Shown: one piece after another, positions 14,638-22,918 of the stretch
How the letters are laid out: each line of letters opens with the position of its first letter
Position numbering within the stretch: position 1 is the stretch's first letter
From: DAOUBP01 sp964474695
GTDB taxonomy: Bacteria > Chloroflexota > Anaerolineae > CG2-30-64-16
Reading direction: 5' to 3'
Assembly (NCBI GenBank): GCA_964474695.1
Contig: CAYYTK010000001.1
Span: 62,001-126,000 of the forward strand
Length of the DNA: 64,000 nt
The notes under the pieces: generated by a model
The model's input: the letters and a program-made list of their open reading frames with translations, nothing else
What the model was told of the DNA's origin: nothing
Database searches by the model: none
Made by a program: the position numbers and the translations under genes

Positions 14638-15573
14638 ATGGCTACCGTTGGTGCTAAATCTCGCAAAGCGGCCGAGCGCCGGGCGGAGGTTCGTGGTCCA
14701 AGCGCGATCGCGACGTTCATCTTCGTGGTGCTGGTGGGCGCGGCCGTGGGGCTGGCGATCTGGCTGGATGGCCGCGGGGTCAGCGACACTCTGATCCTGT
14801 GGATCGTTATCTTGCTGTCGCTCATCGCTACCTACATCCTGCTGGCCCTGCGGGTGGCCAACCAGTGGGAGAAGGCGGTCGTGCTGCGGCTGGGCAAGTT
14901 CCGCGGGCTGCGCGGGCCGGGCATGTTCTGGATCGTGCCCATCGTCGACAGCGTCCCGATGTGGATCGACCACCGCGTGATGGTGACGCCGTTCAACGCG
15001 GAGAAGACCCTCACCAAGGACACGGTGCCGACCGATGTGGATGCGGTGCTGTTCTGGATGGTATGGGATGCGCAGAAGGCCGCACTGGAGGTGGAGGACT
15101 ACCGCACCGCTATCGCCTGGGCCGCACAGACCGCGCTGCGCGAGGTGATCGGCCAGAAGACGCTGGCCGACATCCTGGTGGGCCGGGCAACGATGGACGC
15201 CGAGCTGCAGAAGATCATCGACGAGCGGACCACGCCGTGGGGCGTCACCGTGCAGTCGGTGGAGATTCGCGATGTCGTGATCCCGCAGGACCTTGAGGCG
15301 GCCATGAGCCGGCAGGCGCAGGCCGAGCGCGAGCGCCAGGCGCGCGTGATCCTGGGCGAGTCTGAGAAGCAGATCGCGGCCAGCTTTGCCGAGGCCTCGG
15401 AGGCGTACGTCAATAACCCGACGGCGCTGCACCTGCGAGCCATGAACATGCTCTTCGAGAGCCTGAAGGAGCGCGGCGCGGCCATCATCGTGCCGTCGAG
15501 CGCGGTGGATACGATGAACCTCGGCGCGTTGAGCGGGCTGGTGTCGACCGCGGAGAAGGCGCAGCAGGGGTAG
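14638..15573 (+). CDS. Slipin (SPFH/band 7 stomatin-like) membrane protein
   Basis: A 311-residue protein with two N-terminal hydrophobic helices (about 22-70), then the SPFH domain: ANQWEKAVVLRLGKFRGLRGPG and DHRVMVTPFNAEKTLTKDTV are diagnostic of bacterial slipins. A long charged helix follows (MSRQAQAERERQARVILGE), then the oligomerisation tail. Slipins form ring-like scaffolds in membrane microdomains. Most bacterial slipin genes sit beside an NfeD gene; none is present here. GAGGAGG lies eight bases before the ATG at 14638 (a GTG three bases earlier is also possible). Confidence 0.92.
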   Translation: MATVGAKSRKAAERRAEVRGPSAIATFIFVVLVGAAVGLAIWLDGRGVSDTLILWIVILLSLIATYILLALRVANQWEKAVVLRLGKFRGLRGPGMFWIVPIVDSVPMWIDHRVMVTPFNAEKTLTKDTVPTDVDAVLFWMVWDAQKAALEVEDYRTAIAWAAQTALREVIGQKTLADILVGRATMDAELQKIIDERTTPWGVTVQSVEIRDVVIPQDLEAAMSRQAQAERERQARVILGESEKQIAASFAEASEAYVNNPTALHLRAMNMLFESLKERGAAIIVPSSAVDTMNLGALSGLVSTAEKAQQG

Positions 15574-15590
15574 GGTGCGCTCTATGGACT

Positions 15591-15635
15591 GCATGTACAA
15601 ACCAGGTTTCTCCGAGAAACCTGGTTTGTACATGC
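15591..15635. repeat. Perfect 22-bp inverted repeat, family B, copy 2
   Basis: Outer stem GCATGTAC/GTACATGC around the core AAACCAGGTTTCTC/GAGAAACCTGGTTT with a one-base centre. The core is identical to the element at 7417-7463 but the outer stem is different and still fully paired. It lies between slipin and the DUF4177 gene. Confidence 0.85.
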
Positions 15636-15649
15636 GGGGAGGAGGCATT

Positions 15650-15871
15650 ATGGCGGAACAAACAGGATGGGAGTACCGCGTTCAGAGCGTCGGCGGCTTC
15701 TTCAGCACCAAGGATGAGGTGATCGAGGCTGCGTTGAACGAGTGGGGTGAGGAAGGCTGGGAGCTGGTCAACGCCTTCGTGACGCAGAATAGCGGCAGCA
15801 AGGTGACGTTGGTGGCGAAACGCCCCCTCTCCCGCACTGTGCGCCGACAGCGCGCCATGCCGGAAGCTTGA
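15650..15871 (+). CDS. Small DUF4177-like protein
   Basis: A 73-residue protein with GWEYRVQSVGGFFSTKDEV and LNEWGEEGWELVNAF, the signature of the DUF4177 family (small alpha-beta proteins of unknown function). The positively charged tail (RPLSRTVRRQR) is specific to this copy. GGGGAGGAGG precedes the ATG at a good distance. The family-B palindrome just upstream would be in its leader. Confidence 0.78.
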   Translation: MAEQTGWEYRVQSVGGFFSTKDEVIEAALNEWGEEGWELVNAFVTQNSGSKVTLVAKRPLSRTVRRQRAMPEA

Positions 15872-16011
15872 ACTGCTTCAGCTCCCCAAAGGTGCGCCCG
15901 GTCATAGCGACAGGCGCAGTAAAGTGGTAAGATATACGCCGATATAAGCAGCCCTTCCAGGGCGGGGCGCCTGCGGGAGGGCTGTCGATTCTCGGAGATG
16001 ATGGTGTAAGG
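15872..16011 (+). other. Intergenic region before surE
   Basis: Contains an inverted repeat CAGCCCT (about 15949) / AGGGCTG (about 15983) and AT-rich GATATA strings near 15931 that could hold a -10 box, but no clear promoter pair. No coding region is supported. Confidence 0.3.
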
Positions 16012-16845
16012 ATGGTTCGACCTCTGATTCTGCTTACGAACGACGATGGTATCCGCTCCCCAGGCCTGCTGGCGGTGGCGGAGGCGGTCTGTGACCTGGG
16101 CGAGCTGTTGATGGTGGCTCCGGCCGAGCAGCAAACCGGCATGAGCCGCGCCGTTCTGGCCATTCCCGGGCGGCGGATCAGCTCGCTGCGGCTTTCGGTG
16201 GGATGCCAGGAGTTGCCGGCCTATGCCCTCGAGGGCACGCCGGCTCAGTCGGTCATCTACGGTATCCTGGCGCTGGCGCCGCATCTGCACGGCCGCAGAC
16301 CCGACCTGGTGATCTCCGGCATCAACTATGGTGAGAACCTGGGGACCACGGTCACGGCGTCGGGCACGGTGGGAGCCGCGTTGCAGGCCGCGGAGATGGG
16401 CGTGCGCGGCCTGGCCGTATCGCTGGAGACGGACAGGGCCTATCACTACAACCACGGCCACGATGTGGATTGGTCGGCCGCCGCGCACTTCACGCGGCTC
16501 TTCGCCGAGAACATGCTGGCGGCCAAGATCGCGGGGCGCCTGCCGGGCGATGTGGACGTCATTAAGGTGGATGTGCCGTGCGATGCAACCGCAGCGACGC
16601 CGTGGCGGCTGACGCGACAGTCGCGGCAGTCCTACTATGCGGAGTTACCGCCCCTACAACCGCAGACGGACGGCGAGGTGCCGCTCCTGGATTATGAGGT
16701 CGCGATCGACTGGGCGACGCTGGAGCCCGATTCGGACATCTGGGCGTTTGCTCATGATCGCGTTGTGTCGGTAACGCCGCTGAGCCAGGATCTGACCGCG
16801 CGGGTGGATTTCGGGGCGCTGGAGAGCGTGGTGCGCGGTGCGTAA
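16012..16845 (+). CDS. surE: 5'/3'-nucleotidase SurE
   Basis: A 277-residue phosphatase. The metal-binding start is LLTNDDGIRSPGL with D11 and D12, then APAEQQTGMSRA, ALEGTPAQSVIYG, and the conserved SGINYGENLG with GTVGAAL. These are the full set of SurE motifs. SurE removes phosphate from nucleoside monophosphates and helps in stationary phase and stress survival. It is often near recN, pcm or ppnK, but here it stands alone between short repeats. The stretch after its stop (16846-16892) is heptamer repeat. Confidence 0.95.
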   Translation: MVRPLILLTNDDGIRSPGLLAVAEAVCDLGELLMVAPAEQQTGMSRAVLAIPGRRISSLRLSVGCQELPAYALEGTPAQSVIYGILALAPHLHGRRPDLVISGINYGENLGTTVTASGTVGAALQAAEMGVRGLAVSLETDRAYHYNHGHDVDWSAAAHFTRLFAENMLAAKIAGRLPGDVDVIKVDVPCDATAATPWRLTRQSRQSYYAELPPLQPQTDGEVPLLDYEVAIDWATLEPDSDIWAFAHDRVVSVTPLSQDLTARVDFGALESVVRGA

Positions 16846-16892
16846 AGCGTGGTGCGCGGTGCGTACTGCGTACTGCGTATTGCGTATTGCGT
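16841..16892. repeat. GCGTACT-type heptamer tandem repeat
   Basis: Runs of TGCGTAC/TGCGTAT heptamers follow the surE stop. Related runs lie at 9634-9690, 18937-18955, 48836-48860 and 48929-48960. Confidence 0.8.
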
Positions 16893-16951
16893 GAAAGTTG
16901 GCCGGGTTGCGCTTGTGGCGCGGTTTGTTTTTTGATCCAGAGGAATATTTT

Positions 16952-17013
16952 GGATTGGAGGCTCTAGCCGGTGTCGGCTGTGGATGCGAGAGACCGGCTA
17001 AAGCCTCCAATCC
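16952..17013. repeat. Dispersed hairpin repeat, family A, copy 3
   Basis: Arms GGATTGGAGGCTCTAGCCGG and CCGGCTAAAGCCTCCAATCC. Relative to copy 1 the stem has a paired change (TTCGAGG/CCTCGAA becomes TTGGAGG/CCTCCAA), so base pairing is kept. It lies between surE and the DUF3108-YhfC gene. Confidence 0.85.
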
Positions 17014-17077
17014 GGTTGACATGTGTGGGTTGTGCCGTGGCGCTACGCCCGGCGGACGAAATTCGGAGAGATTTGCC

Positions 17078-18778
17078 ATGAAGCAATGGTCGCGGATGGC
17101 CCTGGTGGCCGGGATTGTTTTGGTTCTTTTGGTGGGATGCGGCGGGCCGGCTGTGCAGCCGCTGGTTTTCAACCCTGCGCCGTGGCAGGATGGCGAGGTC
17201 ACCGGCTATGTGGTGCGAGATGCCAACGGTGCGGAGCTGGGCGCGGCCCAGTGGACCTGGCGGCGCACGGCTGATGGCTGGACCCAGGCCTACGAACTGA
17301 ACCTGGCCGGCCGGATCGACCGCGGCGAGGCGGCCGTGGGAGACGATTTATCCATGCGCAGTGCCTGGCGTGAGGTCGGCGGCACGCGCTTTGAGGCGCT
17401 CTATGCCACCGACGGGATCACGATCTCGACCACGCCTTCGACTGCGCTGCCCTCCGCTCAGGATGGCAGTGGCGCGACGACGGCCAAGACGCTGAAGCCG
17501 GTCGCGTCTGCCATCGATAACGATGTCAGTCTGCAGATACAGCGCGCGCTGCCGTTGGCTGCGGGGTATGCAACTCGCTACACGGACGTGATTCCGACCA
17601 CCGGCTTGACTGCACCGGTCAAGCTGACCGTCACCGCCGCGGCGACCATCACGGTGCCGGCGGGCACGTTCCCGACCTGGCGGGTCGAGCTTGACTTCGG
17701 CAGCGGCAAACACGACGCCTGGTACGGCCAGGAGGCGCCCTACCCGCTGGTGAAGTATCGCAATCGGGCCTCGGGCGCAGTCTTTGAGCTGAAGTCGCTC
17801 AGTGTGGGAACCGGCGGTGCGTCGATTGTTCCCGCTCCTGCCGCCGGTGTGGAGACGGAGAGCCAGTCCGCCAGCGCGGCATACATGCCGAGCGTCCCGC
17901 CCCTCAACATCCCGCTGCTCCTGACGACCTTCCTGGTGCAGATGCCGCTGATGATCGTCTTCCCGGTGGCCCTGGGCTGGTGGATCCGGCGCCGGTATCA
18001 TGTCGGGTGGGGCGTTTTCGGCATCGGCGCGCTGACCTTCATCGCGTCGCAGGTGGTGCACCTCCCGCTGAACTACGCTTTGGGCCTGCTGGGAGGCGGC
18101 CGCGGGGTGGCATTGTGGCCGTTGGTCCCGATGGCCTTGGTGGCTGGACTCAGCGCCGGCATCTGCGAGGAGGGCGCGCGTTGGGTCGTGCTGCAGGTCC
18201 TTGCCAAGAAGACGCGCGGCTGGCGCGCCGGCCTGCAGTTCGGCGCCGGCCACGGCGGCGCGGAGGCGATCATTTTCGGAGTGCTGGCGTTGGCCAACGT
18301 CGTGACGTTCATCGCGCTGCGCTCAGCGGATGTCGCGACGCTGGGACTGTCCGAAGCTGCCGCGCGCCAGATGCAGGCCGGCGTGGCGGCCTACTGGAGC
18401 ACTCCGGCCACGATGCCGCTGCTGGCAGGGTTCGAGCGCCTCTGTGCGATCGCGCTGCAGATCAGCCTGGCTGTGTTGGTGATGCGTGCGGTGACGCGGC
18501 GCAACCTGGCGTGGCTGCTGGCGGCCATCGGACTGCACACGGCGATCGACTTCTGGGCCGTGTGGGCCATGCAGACCCTGGGTACTACCTGGACAGAGGC
18601 AGGATTGGTTCCGCTGGCGCTCTTTGCGGTGTGGCTGATTTGGCGCCTGCGCGAAGCGCCGCCCGCGACCGCGCCGGAGCCGGCGTCCGCTCCTGCACCT
18701 ACCGCCGCCGCTCTGGCGCCCCGCGCCCTTTCCCTCAATGAGCTGGTGCGGCGGGTCGAGGCGTCGAAGTACGAGTGA
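17078..18778 (+). CDS. Lipoprotein with DUF3108-like domain fused to a YhfC-type membrane protease domain
   Basis: A 566-residue protein. The N-terminus has a signal with lipobox LVGC (Cys about residue 22). Residues 35-250 are beta-rich and resemble DUF3108-type domains (ITVPAGTFPTWRVELDF, DAWYGQEAPYPLVKY). From about residue 280 there are eight or so membrane helices with the YhfC-family motifs EEGARW, GHGGAEA and a late H in IGLHTAID. YhfC proteins are relatives of CPBP/PrsW intramembrane metalloproteases, so E and H residues are probable metal ligands. Bases 17433-17467 are a translated family-C repeat. A proline/alanine-rich tail follows the last helix. The ATG at 17078 is chosen for the lipoprotein signal and the GGAGAG before it. 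The substrate is unknown. Confidence 0.8.
   Translation: MKQWSRMALVAGIVLVLLVGCGGPAVQPLVFNPAPWQDGEVTGYVVRDANGAELGAAQWTWRRTADGWTQAYELNLAGRIDRGEAAVGDDLSMRSAWREVGGTRFEALYATDGITISTTPSTALPSAQDGSGATTAKTLKPVASAIDNDVSLQIQRALPLAAGYATRYTDVIPTTGLTAPVKLTVTAAATITVPAGTFPTWRVELDFGSGKHDAWYGQEAPYPLVKYRNRASGAVFELKSLSVGTGGASIVPAPAAGVETESQSASAAYMPSVPPLNIPLLLTTFLVQMPLMIVFPVALGWWIRRRYHVGWGVFGIGALTFIASQVVHLPLNYALGLLGGGRGVALWPLVPMALVAGLSAGICEEGARWVVLQVLAKKTRGWRAGLQFGAGHGGAEAIIFGVLALANVVTFIALRSADVATLGLSEAAARQMQAGVAAYWSTPATMPLLAGFERLCAIALQISLAVLVMRAVTRRNLAWLLAAIGLHTAIDFWAVWAMQTLGTTWTEAGLVPLALFAVWLIWRLREAPPATAPEPASAPAPTAAALAPRALSLNELVRRVEASKYE
17433..17467. repeat. Family-C repeat inside a coding region
   Basis: GCCTTCGACTGCGCTG and CCGCTCAGGATGGC enclose a short loop and are read in frame as a Ser/Thr/Ala-rich insert in the DUF3108-like domain of the lipoprotein. 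The element matches the widespread CCTTCGACTGCGCTCAGG type sequence. Confidence 0.7.
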
Positions 18779-18782
18779 GCGC

Positions 18783-18955
18783 ATCAGCGAATCGGCGAAT
18801 CGGCGAATCAGCGAATCGGCGAATCAGCGAATCGGCGAATCGGCGAATCAGCGAATCGGCGAATCGGCGAATCGGCGAATCGGCGAATCGGCGAATCGGC
18901 GAATCAGCGAATCGGCGAATCAGCGAATCAGCGAGTGACGCAGTACGCAATACGC
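18783..18955. repeat. Nineteen-unit octamer array plus heptamers before an ABC ATPase gene
   Basis: Bases 18783-18934 are 19 copies of ATCGGCGA or ATCAGCGA with no spacers. Heptamer-like ACGCAGT and ACGCAAT units follow to 18955. The reverse complement of the octamer is the one at 9702-9761. All frames are open through it, which creates spurious ORFs on both strands. A GTG at 18775 could in theory start the ATPase early and translate the array. Confidence 0.9.
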
Positions 18956-18993
18956 AAGCGATCCGCAGATCGCCCGCAATACGTGAGGTATCC

Positions 18994-19938
18994 ATGATCC
19001 GCACTGAAGGACTTTGCAAATACTTTCAAGCCGATGGCCGTGAGGTCAAGGCGGTCGATGGGTTGGATTTACAGGTGCGCGAGGGCGAGGTGTTCGGTTT
19101 TCTCGGCCCAAACGGCGCGGGCAAGACCACAACCGTGCGCATGTTGGCATGCTTGATCGCGCCAACCAAGGGCCGCGCGTGGGTTAACGGCCTGGCCGTG
19201 GGCGAGACTGACCAGCAGATTCGTAGCCAGGTGGGCATCCTCACCGAGTCGCCCGGCCTATACGAGCGATTGAGCGCGGCCTATAACCTGGAGGTGTTCG
19301 CCGAGCTGTACGGCGTGAAGGATGTCAAGGGCCAGGTCGAGAAGTACCTGCGCCTGCTCGATCTCTGGGACCGTCGCGACAGCGAGGCAGGCGCTTTCTC
19401 TAAAGGGATGAAGCAGAAGCTGGCTATCGCCCGCGCGCTGCTGCACGAGCCGCCGGTCGTGTTTCTGGATGAGCCGACCGCGGCGCTGGACCCTGAGGCA
19501 GCCAAGACCGTGCGCGAGTTCATCGAGACGCTGCGGGGACAGGGCCGGACGATCTTCCTGTGCACGCACAACCTCGACGAGGCCGAGCGCCTGTGCGACC
19601 GCATCGGCGTGTTCAAGCAACGCCTGATCGCGGTGGACACACCTGACGCACTGCGCCGCCAGCTTTTCGGCCGGCAGACCGTGGTGCATCTGGCGCAGCT
19701 CACCGACCAGTTGGTGGCCGCGGTGCGCGGGCTGCCGTTCGTGCAACATCTGGATGTGGTGCAGGATGAGACGATGGCGTCCGGCGCCAGGCTGGTCATC
19801 GGCCTGGATGATCCGGTTGCCCGTAACCCGGTCATCGTCAATACGTTGGTCGGCCAGGGCGCGCAGATCCAGTTTGTCAATGAGCTGAAACATTCGTTGG
19901 AAGACGTCTATCTGAGCTTGATCCATAACGGTCACTAA
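18994..19938 (+). CDS. ABC-2 type exporter ATP-binding protein
   Basis: A 314-residue ATPase with Walker A GPNGAGKTTT, signature AFSKGMKQKLAIARAL, Walker B VVFLDEPTAALDPEA and the H-loop CTHNLDEAERLC. The FSKGMKQ form of the signature is typical of ABC-2 exporters for antibiotics, lipids or sodium (NatA-like). The last 80 residues form the usual accessory domain. It pairs with the permease 51 bases downstream. The ATG at 18994 is chosen because GAGGTA precedes it and the domain begins at the next residues; an upstream in-frame extension would be translated octamer repeat. Confidence 0.93.
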   Translation: MIRTEGLCKYFQADGREVKAVDGLDLQVREGEVFGFLGPNGAGKTTTVRMLACLIAPTKGRAWVNGLAVGETDQQIRSQVGILTESPGLYERLSAAYNLEVFAELYGVKDVKGQVEKYLRLLDLWDRRDSEAGAFSKGMKQKLAIARALLHEPPVVFLDEPTAALDPEAAKTVREFIETLRGQGRTIFLCTHNLDEAERLCDRIGVFKQRLIAVDTPDALRRQLFGRQTVVHLAQLTDQLVAAVRGLPFVQHLDVVQDETMASGARLVIGLDDPVARNPVIVNTLVGQGAQIQFVNELKHSLEDVYLSLIHNGH

Positions 19939-19939
19939 A

Positions 19940-19987
19940 CTCCCCCTGCTCCACCGCGGTGGGGCAGAGGGGCGGGGTGAGGGGGGT
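19940..19987. repeat. C/G-rich imperfect inverted repeat between ABC genes
   Basis: CTCCCCCTGCTCCACCGCGG and GTGGGGCAGAGGGGCGGGG can fold into an imperfect stem. It is the same kind of intergenic filler as elsewhere and ends at the permease start, with GAGGGGGG as its possible Shine-Dalgarno. Confidence 0.5.
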
Positions 19988-19989
19988 CT

Positions 19990-20781
19990 ATGAACGCAAT
20001 TCGTACGATCATGGTCAAGGAATGGCTGGAGGTCCGGCGCAACAAACTGGTATTCTCGGTGGTGGTGGGTGTGCCGCTGCTGATGGCAGCTATTCCGGTG
20101 GTGATGTTGATTCTCATGGGCCGGCTGCCGATCAGCCAGAGCGATTACCAGGAAATGGGGCGTATGCTGGAGAACCCGATCTTTGCGGGCCTCACGCCGG
20201 CCGAGGCGATGCAATCGGTGCTTTCGTCGAATTACCTGACTCTCTTTTTGATGATGCCGTTGATGGTGCCTGTCACTATCGCGGCGTACAGCATCGTCGG
20301 CGAAAAGATCACCCGTTCGCTGGAGCCGCTGCTGGCGACGCCGGTGTCCACGACGCAACTGTTGTTGGGCAAGGGCCTGGCTGCCGCGCTGCCCGGCGTG
20401 ACCACCGCGTGGATCAGTTACGGCATCTTCTTGATCTTCGCGCGGATCTTCGCGGTCAGTGATCGGGTCTTCCAGATCTTCATCAATCCGATGTGGCTGG
20501 TGGCGATGTTCGTGTTGGCCCCCCTGCTCACAGTGATGGCGGTCAACGTGGGCATCATCGTCAGCAGCCGAACGTCTGACCCGCGCGCGGCCGAGCAACT
20601 CGGCTCGCTGATCATCCTGCCGCTGATGGTGCTCTTTATCGGTCCGATGGTGGGATTCATCGCCCTCAACAGCACCACCTTCTGGATCGCCTCGCTCATC
20701 GTGCTGGTGTTGGACGCCGGGCTGGTGTATCTGGGTGTGAAGCTTTTCCAGCGCGAGACGATCCTGACACGTTGGAAGTAG
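19990..20781 (+). CDS. ABC-2 type permease
   Basis: A 263-residue integral membrane protein with about six helices: one after the N-terminus (about 18-40), then 75-98, 125-145, 155-180, 205-225 and 235-252. The segment PVTIAAYSIVGEKITRSLEPLLATP is typical of ABC2_membrane proteins, where ExxxxTLEPLLxxP marks the coupling helix. With the ATPase at 18994 it makes a complete exporter of NatAB type. The substrate cannot be told. Confidence 0.9.
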   Translation: MNAIRTIMVKEWLEVRRNKLVFSVVVGVPLLMAAIPVVMLILMGRLPISQSDYQEMGRMLENPIFAGLTPAEAMQSVLSSNYLTLFLMMPLMVPVTIAAYSIVGEKITRSLEPLLATPVSTTQLLLGKGLAAALPGVTTAWISYGIFLIFARIFAVSDRVFQIFINPMWLVAMFVLAPLLTVMAVNVGIIVSSRTSDPRAAEQLGSLIILPLMVLFIGPMVGFIALNSTTFWIASLIVLVLDAGLVYLGVKLFQRETILTRWK

Positions 20782-20791
20782 AGGAAGGCCG

Positions 20792-22918
20792 ATGAGTTCA
20801 ACACGCCGCAGCTACTTCTATGGGATGTCTTTGATCAGTTACCTGGCTCTGCTGGCGGGCGCCATCATCGTGAGCCGGCGCTTGATCGTTGGGTGGGCGG
20901 CGGGTGATTCGCTGAAAGCGGCTCTCTTGGGTGGGTCAGGCCTGTGGTGGCTGGTGCTGGCTCTCATTGCGCTGGCCGTCTGGCTGGGGCATTGGATCCC
21001 GGCTAACCGGTCCGCCCGGCCGTTGACGATGGCGGCCGCGGCCGAACGCAGCACGGACGAGCGCAAGGGTTATCTCTATCTCGGCCAGGCCGCATCTCTG
21101 GCCGCCGCCGCTGCGCAGATCGTGCTGGCGCTCCGGTTGGCTCTGCTGTGGCTCCTCGGCGACGCCGGGACGCCTGCCGAAGCCGCTGCGTTGGCCGGCG
21201 GCGGGGCTGTCGCGCTAATCGGCTGGGCCTATTTGCGCTGGGAGAACGCGCGTGACGGCGACCTGGGTCGCGAGTCCGGCCGGGCTTTGATCTTGCGGCG
21301 GTTGTACGTTTACGGTTTTGCCTGCGCCGGCCTGGTGTTGGCCTTCGGCGGTGCCGGCGAGACGTTACGTTCCTTGATCTCACTGTTGGTGCGGCCTTTG
21401 GACGCTGATACCTCCTGGCGAGAGCCGTTGGCGGCCGCAGTCGCCGCTTTGGGGGCTGGCTTGCCGTTGACGCTGGGGGCATGGCGCACCGCGCGTCGCG
21501 CGGCGAAGGCTGCACCGGCCGCAGAAATGAACGCTTTGAGCCGGGTAGCCCTGCGCTACGGCGCGCTCTTCGGCGGGACCGCTGTCACGCTTCTCAGTCT
21601 GGGCTATCTGATAGAGCAGCTCGCGCTGTTGGTTTTGCGCCAGCCGCGCAGCGTCCTGCCGTCGCTGCCCCTGCTGGGCGCATTGGATTGGACGCACGCC
21701 GCGGCGTATCTCCCCGCGGGAGTGATCACGTGGGCGAGTTATGGGGATGGCATCCGGGAAGACGCCGCACAGGGCGGCGAGAATGCGCGTACAGCGTCTG
21801 TCCGGCGCCTGGTGCGCACTGTGCTCACGGCCGGGACGCTGGCCGCATTCTGGTACGGCCTGACGGAGTTCGCCCGGCTGATCATGCAGGTGGTCTTGGG
21901 TTCGCCGGCAGGCGGGCTGGCGTCTGCACCCAACGGATGGGCCCGGTTTGCGCGCGCGACAGCCCTGGTGCTGGTGGCTGCGCCCGCATGGTGGGGACAC
22001 TGGTGGGCTCAGCAAGCACTGGCGCGATCCGCAGGCCCGTCAGGTCAGGCGGAGCGGACCTCCTTGATCCGCCGCATCTACTTGTGGGCAGTGGTGGTTG
22101 CCGGCGCAGCCCTGGCGGTAGCCGCGTTGGGCCTTTCTGCGTTTCTGGCGCTGAATTGGTCCACAACGAGTGCATCGAGCGGCCTGCGCGGCGCTGTTGC
22201 CAGCGCGGCCGCGACCGCGATGATCGCTTTGTTCTGGACCGTGTCACATGCGTTGGTGCTGCGTGGGGATGCGGCAGCGCGATCTTCGGCGTCGGTCGTG
22301 CCGCCGATCGTTCCTCAGCAGGCGGAGTCCCCGCGGATGACGCCTGAATCGGACAAGCTGGCGGCGCCGGCGCCGGACGCCGCCGCGACTGCCGCGGCCG
22401 CGACTGCTGCCGCCGCGACTGCTGCCGCCGCATCGGTCGCGGCCCCCGGCCCGCGGCGCTATCGTCGCGAGGATCTGGACGCCTTCATCGCTTCCGGCGG
22501 CGGTGCGCCAACGTCGCGGCCGTTGGCAGTGATCGATGGCGGCGATGGTGCGATGGGCGCCGCCCTGGTGGCGGCGTTGCGCCAGGCGCGCCCCAATCTC
22601 CAAATCTGGCCCATCGGCCTGAACGCGGCCGCGCAGGTGGCCATGCTGGATGCCCTGGGTGATGCGATGGCTCCTGCCGTGCCGGCCGATGCCTTGAGCC
22701 GCGCCACCGCGATCTTGGGGCCTGCGGACATCCTTATGCCCGGCGGGCTGGACGGCGAAGTGACGGCTGAGCTAGCTGCCACCGTGGCCGGCAGCCCAGG
22801 CCGTGTGCTGCTTCTGCCTTCGCGCGACCCGCATCTGCGTTGGGTGGCTGCGCCCGAATGGCCGCTGGCGCGCTGGGTGGAGAACGCTGTGATCGAAGCG
22901 GTTGCGTTGGCAGGATGA
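20792..22918 (+). CDS. DUF5671-repeat membrane protein with C-terminal DUF3842-like domain
   Basis: A 708-residue protein. Residues 1-500 contain about six repeats of a DUF5671-like unit: a basic RRxYxY start followed by paired transmembrane helices (RRSYFYGMSLISYLALLAG, LRRLYVYGFACAGLVLAF, IRRIYLWAVVVAGAALAV). An Ala/Thr-rich linker of low complexity follows (about 510-545). Residues 557-708 look like DUF3842: LAVIDGGDGAMGAALVAAL is a Rossmann-type nucleotide loop, then IGLNAAAQVAMLDA and GPADILMPGGLDGEVT. DUF3842 is usually a free-standing small protein, so this fusion is unusual. GAGGAAGG precedes the ATG, 10 bases after the ABC permease. Function unknown. Confidence 0.75.
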   Translation: MSSTRRSYFYGMSLISYLALLAGAIIVSRRLIVGWAAGDSLKAALLGGSGLWWLVLALIALAVWLGHWIPANRSARPLTMAAAAERSTDERKGYLYLGQAASLAAAAAQIVLALRLALLWLLGDAGTPAEAAALAGGGAVALIGWAYLRWENARDGDLGRESGRALILRRLYVYGFACAGLVLAFGGAGETLRSLISLLVRPLDADTSWREPLAAAVAALGAGLPLTLGAWRTARRAAKAAPAAEMNALSRVALRYGALFGGTAVTLLSLGYLIEQLALLVLRQPRSVLPSLPLLGALDWTHAAAYLPAGVITWASYGDGIREDAAQGGENARTASVRRLVRTVLTAGTLAAFWYGLTEFARLIMQVVLGSPAGGLASAPNGWARFARATALVLVAAPAWWGHWWAQQALARSAGPSGQAERTSLIRRIYLWAVVVAGAALAVAALGLSAFLALNWSTTSASSGLRGAVASAAATAMIALFWTVSHALVLRGDAAARSSASVVPPIVPQQAESPRMTPESDKLAAPAPDAAATAAAATAAAATAAAASVAAPGPRRYRREDLDAFIASGGGAPTSRPLAVIDGGDGAMGAALVAALRQARPNLQIWPIGLNAAAQVAMLDALGDAMAPAVPADALSRATAILGPADILMPGGLDGEVTAELAATVAGSPGRVLLLPSRDPHLRWVAAPEWPLARWVENAVIEAVALAG

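Noticed and set aside
18783..18934. Regular repeats that could be mistaken for a CRISPR array
   Set aside because: The units are 8 bp long and contiguous with no unique spacers, and there are no cas genes.
18775..18993. N-terminal extension of the ABC ATPase through the octamer array
   Set aside because: The domain starts at the ATG at 18994 with a good ribosome site. The extension would be pure repeat translation, although a GTG overlapping the previous stop exists.
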